Part shown: positions 59,801 through 64,000 of the stretch, piece after piece
How positions within the stretch are numbered: the stretch's first letter is position 1
Layout: every line of letters starts with the position of its first letter
Origin: Anadara kagoshimensis
Taxonomy: Eukaryota; Mollusca; Bivalvia; Arcoida; Arcidae
DNA: 64,000 bases
Direction: 5' to 3'
Assembly (NCBI GenBank): GCA_021292105.1
Contig: CM037865.1
Span: forward strand, 73,424,128-73,488,127
Notes under the pieces: generated by a model
What the model saw: the letters and a program-made list of their open reading frames with translations, nothing else
Told to the model about the DNA's origin: nothing
Databases searched by the model: none
Translations under genes and position numbers: made by a program

Positions 59801-62800
59801 TCTGGGCACTTGGGATTCCTGTATCTTCCCAGAACCGACCACCTCAATATAAGTGTAAATTATCTTGACAGGGGTGTAAAACACAACACTACTCGTTTCA
59901 TTTTGTTTACCTGTGTTCGACCTATTGTGAAATATTTCTAGAGCCCTTTGTATTATATCTTCTTGGATCCCCATTTCTCTGATGGCTCTTACAGCAGGAG
60001 AGTCTACCTCGCTGTGAGATGTAGGAACAACTGTAGCACCTATAAATATACAGACAATCATTACATCAAACCATAACTCTTTAACATAAATATTTTGTTA
60101 ATATAAAATTGAACCACAAGAGTTGTCAAAATAACAAAGCAGATCCCCTTAAAATATAGTCCACAAAAAAACTACTGTTTGTTTACTAAAAAAACTGCAA
60201 CAAAATCTTTTAACGGTAACCACTAATGCTCATTTATCCATGCAACAACTTTGGCCAATTTCGGCCAAGCTGGGCTGGACTGGCTTGGGCAGGGCCTGGC
60301 TGGGCTGGTCTGGTCTGGGCTGGGCCAGGAATATGACACATTTACGATTAACCTTTTCCTATTCTGTAAGGATAGTAAAATTAGGAAAATTAATTGTATT
60401 GCAAATTAATGATACTGATGAAATAAACAGAGGATCTGACATGAGTGTACATATAACATTGGATTATTTATGAATTGAGTCTGGTGAGAATGACAAAGGA
60501 CCCAAAAAAAAAAGAGTCTGTCAAAAGTTCTTATTTTGACTATTTGACCTTGACCTTGTTTGACCTTGACCTTTGAGCTATGTAACTAAATATTGTTATA
60601 ATTACCATAACAATAGTACCAAGGTAAACTGAAGATTTTATAAAAACTAATTAGATAAGCATATCCAATCAAACTAGAGTTTAAATGTTCAGCTGTGGTT
60701 ATTGTTCATTAGACATTGTTCAGAGCCTATTAAATATATATAATTACTTACCTTGAGTTGACTCGTCTACTTGATATGATGCGGCATTTCCCTGAGCCCT
60801 TTGTCTTTCCTGTCAATAACATATTTTAGCGTAAATGTTAACTATTTATTTACATTGGAGTGGAGTAATGGTGGTTTACACTCCAATCAAGATTCTTTCA
60901 CTAATGTCAAGACAGTCTGTTCTGCTGGAGGAAACTGGAGTACCCAGAGACAACTACCGACCTTTGACAGCAAGCAAACTGATAAAAGTTTGCACAATAG
61001 GATCTGTCCGTAGTGTGATTTGAACCTAAACTGTGACAGGTGCTCTGATCAGTAAGCCGGCACTTTAGACTACTCAGACACAGAGGCTCCAATATATTTT
61101 TCAAAAGTTAAAAGCAATATATAAACCAAGACTGAGAAGTCATTCATATTACACGGTACCTATGGCGACAGAAAATCTTCATGTATTTTACAATGCTTAT
61201 GTTATAAAATATTTTGATTGTTATTGCTAGACAAAAAGTGAAAATAATGCTGTTTTATAACCAGAAGCCATAACAGAGGTAGACAAATGAAGAAAAATTC
61301 TCACTTAACAGAATTAGAATTTTACTTTTCTTTCTACTATGAAGTCATGGACAGTTTAGGAATGGTGCAGTTTTTTAAGATTGCTCACATTTCTAGTGTT
61401 CACAATTTTGGCATTTTGTTGAGATTCGACAAACTGGTTGGACCTCAATAGAGGAAAACCTCATTTCACTGTCACTATTCCTTGTCAGATTTTATACAGT
61501 CAAATCTTGATTCATTACCACTATTTGTACAGTCAGATTTTGTACAGTCAAATCTTGATTCATTACCACTATTTGTACAGTCAGATTTTGTACAGTCAAA
61601 CCTTGATTCATTACCACTATTTGTACAGTCAGATTTTGTACAGTCAAATCTTGATTCATTACCACTATTTGTACAGTCAGATTTTGTACAGTCAAATCTT
61701 GATTCATTACCACTATTTGTACAGTCAGATTTTGTACAGTAAAACCTTGATTCATTACCACTATTTGTACAGTCAGATTTTGTACAGTAAAACCTTGATT
61801 CATTACCACTATTTGTACAGTCAGATTTTGTACAGTCAAACCTTGATTCATTACCACTATTTGTACAGTCAGATTTTGTACAGTCAAACCTCGATTCATT
61901 ACCACTATTTGTACAGTCAGATTTTGTACAGTCAAATCTTGATTCATTACCACTATTTGTACAGTCAGATTTTGTACAGTCAAATCTTGATTCATTACCA
62001 CTATTTGTACAGTCAGATTTTGTACAGTCAAACCTCGATTCATTACCACTATTTGTACAGTCAGATTTTGTACAGTCAAATCTTGATTCATTACCACTAT
62101 TTGTACAGTCAGATTTTGTACAGTCAAATCTTGATTCATTACCACTATTTGTACAGTCAGATTTTGTACAGTCAAACCTCGATTCATTACCACTATTTGT
62201 ACAGTCAGATTTTGTACAGTCAAATCTTGATTCATTACCACTATTTGTACAGTCAGATTTTGTACAGTCAAACCTTGATTCATTACCACTATTTGTACAG
62301 TCAGATTTTGTACAGTCAAATCTTGATTCATTACCACTATTTGTACAGTCAGATTTTGTACAGTCAAACCTCGATTCATTACCACTATTTGTACAGTCAG
62401 ATTTTGTACAGTCAAATCTTGATTCATTACCACTATTTGTACAGTCAGATTTTGTACAGTCAAATCTTGATTCATTACCACTATTTGTACAGTCAGATTT
62501 TGTACAGTAAAACCTCGATTCATTACCACTATTTGTACAGTCAGATTTTGTACAGTCAAATCTTGATTCATTACCACTATTTGTACAGTCAGATTTTGTA
62601 CAGTCAAACCTTGATTCATTACCACTATTTGTACAGTCAGATTTTGTACAGTCAAATCTTGATTCATTACCACTATTTGTACAGTCAGATTTTATACAGT
62701 CAAATCTTGATTCATTACCACTATTTGTACAGTCAGATTTTGTACAGTAAAACCTTGATTCATTACCACTATTTGTACAGTCAGATTTTGTACAGTAAAA

Positions 62801-64000
62801 CCTTGATTCATTACCACTATTTGTACAGTCAGATTTTGTACAGTAAAACCTTGATTCATTACCACTATTTGTACAGTCAGATTTTGTACAGTCAAACCTT
62901 GATTCATTACCACTATTTGTACAGTCAGATTTTGTACAGTCAAATCTTGATTCATTACCACTATTTGTACAGTCAGATTTTGTACAGTAAAACCTCGATT
63001 CATTACCACTATTTGTACAGTCAGATTTTGTACAGTCAAATCTTGATTCATTACCACTATTTGTACAGTCAGATTTTGTACAGTCAAACCTTGATTCATT
63101 ACCACTATTTGTACAGTCAGATTTTGTACAGTCAAATCTTGATTCATTACCACTATTTGTACAGTCAGATTTTATACAGTCAAATCTTGATTCATTACCA
63201 CTATTTGTACAGTCAGATTTTGTACAGTAAAACCTTGATTCATTACCACTATTTGTACAGTCAGATTTTGTACAGTAAAACCTTGATTCATTACCACTAT
63301 TTGTACAGTCAGATTTTGTACAGTAAAACCTTGATTCATTACCACTATTTGTACAGTCAGATTTTGTACAGTCAAACCTTGATTCATTACCACTATTTGT
63401 ACAGTCAGATTTTGTACAGTCAAATCTTGATTCATTACCACTATTTGTACAGTCAGATTTTGTACAGTAAAACCTCGATTCATTACCACTATTTGTACAG
63501 TCAGATTTTGAAAACTTTAGTAGGAGACTTATAAACAACAGTATGAAAGAAATATATTTTGGGATTTCAAATTCTGTGGCAATAAGTAGAATGGCAAAGT
63601 TTTTAGAAGACATTAAAACAATGCAGGTTTTACTGTACTGCAAATTTTTATTCTTTTGAATTTTTTAAATTGTGATCACAAAAAACACTGTATTAAACCA
63701 CATACCAAAAACAAACACAAACAAAATAATAGTTTACTGTAAACACTGATCAATGATGTGTAAATGATTACAAGTAAAATCACAATAACAATTCTAAAAC
63801 ATTTTGTATGTACGGCTTTTTTTTCCCAGCTACACCATGTTCAAGTTCAGAGCTCCCGTTTTGGAGGTTGTGAGCTTTATAATCAATACACTTACCAATT
63901 CTTCCAGTTCCTTTTGCACCTGATTCACATATTTTTCACCTTTATTCATTCGTACAAAAGCACATCTTGAGAACCATTTTGCATGTTCGTGCCAAGGATC
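56612..64000 (-). CDS. inhibitor of apoptosis (BIR-UBA-RING), 3' six exons, cut by window edge
   Basis: Minus-strand exons are 64,000-63,896, 60,809-60,752, 60,039-59,911, 58,902-58,633, 57,868-57,800 and 56,808-56,612, all with GT/AG borders and matching phases; they join to 275 codons plus stop. In order: the end of a type II BIR (DPWHEHAKWFSRCAF, holding the zinc His and last Cys), a short linker, a UBA (VRAIREMGIQEDIIQRALEI), a Ser/Pro/Glu-rich stretch then a Lys/Arg-rich stretch, a predicted short coiled coil (EIETLQKENQHLREQL) and a C-terminal RING (CKICCEKS, PCGHLVCCDDC, CPMC, ending FFP). The layout is that of cIAP/XIAP: BIR binds caspases or IBM motifs, UBA binds ubiquitin, RING is an E3 ligase. 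No CARD is present between UBA and RING. The N-terminal BIRs lie outside the window. IAPs are expanded in bivalves, so the exact orthologue cannot be named. Confidence 0.93.
57800..57868 (-). CDS. IAP exon, 69 nt linker
   Basis: Acceptor TAATTGTTTCAG, donor GTACTG. It encodes KNRKEKPNEVTGSVEVTGEI then DE. It enters in phase 1 and leaves in phase 1, which joins both neighbours without a stop. The small size and plain sequence make it the least certain exon. Confidence 0.8.
57996..58205. mobile_element. 210-bp MITE with 36-bp inverted ends, in an IAP intron
   Basis: TAATTGACGGATCGCCGGCC continued by ACGCCCACTATGTTCCG is mirrored on the right by CGGAACATTGTGGGCGTGGC continued by CGGCGATACGTCAATTA, with two mismatches. 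It is GC-rich against an AT-rich intron and non-coding. Confidence 0.85.
58633..58902 (-). CDS. IAP exon, end of UBA and Ser/Pro-rich linker
   Basis: Acceptor TGTATTACCAG, donor GTAAGT. It encodes EYSENLDATVLMHIILDEIE (last UBA helix), then a region rich in S, P, E and G (SPTTEEPPSASGGGPLPTER), then a basic run (KPKSKSARKRKSKQRK). The basic run could be a nuclear-localisation-type patch; that is inference. Confidence 0.92.
59000..59298. repeat. 31-bp tandem repeat, 9.6 units, in an IAP intron
   Basis: The unit CTAAACACTGAACTCAATTA plus CAGTGGAACCC is almost identical throughout. It contains CAGTGGAACCCC, like MITE termini. A related single motif (CTACAGCGAAACCCG) lies just outside at about 59,346. 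Confidence 0.95.
59765..59885 (+). repeat. SINE family 2 body fragment in an IAP intron
   Basis: It shares TGTCAAAGGTAAGTAGTC-type and CTCTGGGCACTTGGGATTCC-type sequence with the minus-strand copies at 55,575 and 60,850, in opposite orientation and without the tRNA head. It ends about 25 bp from the splice donor of the UBA exon. Confidence 0.6.
59911..60039 (-). CDS. IAP exon, UBA domain
   Basis: Acceptor TATATTTATAG, donor GTAAAC. It encodes ATVVPTSHSEVDSPAVRAIR then EMGIQEDIIQRALEIFHNRS and NTG. The MGI loop (usually MGF) is the ubiquitin-binding turn of UBA domains. Phases are 1 and 1. Confidence 0.93.
60262..60332 (+). repeat. G-rich CTGG/TGGG low-complexity tract in an IAP intron
   Basis: Repeated GGGCTGG, TGGCTTGGGCAGGG and GGTCTGGTCTGGGCTGGG give at least five G3 runs in 70 bp, enough for a G-quadruplex on the plus strand, the non-template strand being the other one for IAP transcription. 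It is isolated in AT-rich sequence. Confidence 0.75.
60752..60809 (-). CDS. IAP exon, 58 nt linker after the BIR
   Basis: Acceptor TTATTGACAG, donor GTAAGT. It encodes ERQRAQGNAASYQVDESTQ and the first base of a Gly codon. It enters in phase 0, matching the BIR exon. Confidence 0.85.
60850..61095 (-). repeat. tRNA-derived SINE, family 2, in an IAP intron
   Basis: Minus strand head: TGAGTAGTCTAAAGTGCCGG (A box, Leu/Ser-tRNA-like) and GGTTCAAATCA (B box). The body contains CTCTGGGTACTCCAGTTTCC and AAGAATCTTGATTGGAGTG. It is the best copy in the window. Confidence 0.78.
61489..63509. repeat. 48-bp minisatellite, about 42 units, in an IAP intron
   Basis: The unit is TACAGTCAAATCTTGATTCA then TTACCACTATTTGTACAGTC and AGATTTTG. 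Variants alternate AAATCTTG, AAACCTTG, AAACCTCG and TAAAACC. Blocks beginning with the rare TTTATACAG unit at about 62,690 and 63,170 are identical and 480 bp (10 units) apart, so a ten-unit block was duplicated. Long open frames on both strands arise because 48 is a multiple of three and the unit has no stop; they are not genes. Confidence 0.97.
63625..63640. mobile_element. right terminus of the MITE that encloses the 48-bp array
   Basis: GCAGGTTTTACTGTA is the inverted form of the TACAGTAAAACC variants inside the array and of the MITE ends at 52,098 and 53,873. It closes the array on the right. Confidence 0.5.
63896..64000 (-). CDS. IAP exon, end of BIR domain (partial)
   Basis: It reads DPWHEHAKWFSRCAF then VRMNKGEKYVNQVQKELEEL to a GTAAGT donor. 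The DPWxEHAKWF-C signature is the last part of the BIR zinc fold, with the His and final Cys ligands present. The exon runs off the right edge. Confidence 0.95.

Noticed and set aside
61475-63643. 722-codon minus frame of a Cys-rich 16-residue repeat, preceded by a hydrophobic start
   Set aside because: It lies in an IAP intron, the 48-bp unit is a multiple of three, and the opposite strand is equally open (698 codons). The same DNA cannot show selection on both; no splice sites support it.

Overview
This is animal nuclear DNA, most likely from a bivalve or other mollusc. The evidence is three intron-containing genes with metazoan splice signals, an AT-rich background, and dense dispersed repeats of molluscan type: tRNA-derived SINEs, a 'gacagacggacag' element and hammerhead-ribozyme motifs. 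The species cannot be told. There is no prokaryotic operon structure, rRNA gene or CRISPR array.

Layout. 1-14,950 is one 34-bp minisatellite of about 440 variant units. 15,823-21,470 (minus) holds four exons of a secreted fibrinogen-related (FReD) protein: signal peptide, a PAN/apple-like Cys-rich region, then the first two thirds of the fibrinogen fold. Its last coding exon is absent and could only lie left of the window, beyond the minisatellite. 22,462-26,118 is a nearly perfect 31-bp minisatellite of about 118 copies. 29,447-32,251 is a 40-bp minisatellite. 35,616-38,550 (plus) is a complete three-exon stefin/cystatin-B gene of 98 aa. 39-56 kb holds no gene I recognise; it contains a LINE relic, SINEs, MITEs and short tandem repeats. 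56,612-64,000 (minus) is the 3' six exons of an inhibitor-of-apoptosis gene (end of a BIR, then UBA, linker and RING), cut by the right edge. One of its introns contains a 48-bp minisatellite.

The three genes are unrelated neighbours and each looks like an ordinary host gene: pattern recognition, a cytosolic cysteine-protease inhibitor, and apoptosis/ubiquitin signalling.

The striking part is the repeats. The 34-bp and 31-bp arrays each sit inside a dispersed sequence block that has a second, inverted copy in the same window, and that second copy carries only one monomer-like unit at the same place. The 48-bp array starts with, and is closed by, sequence like the ends of nearby CAGT...AACC MITEs. 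Three hammerhead-ribozyme-like folds are present, each with a tandem array on its 3' side. Together this suggests that mobile-element copies seed minisatellites here. The very long open frames across the arrays are arithmetic by-products of the unit lengths, not genes.
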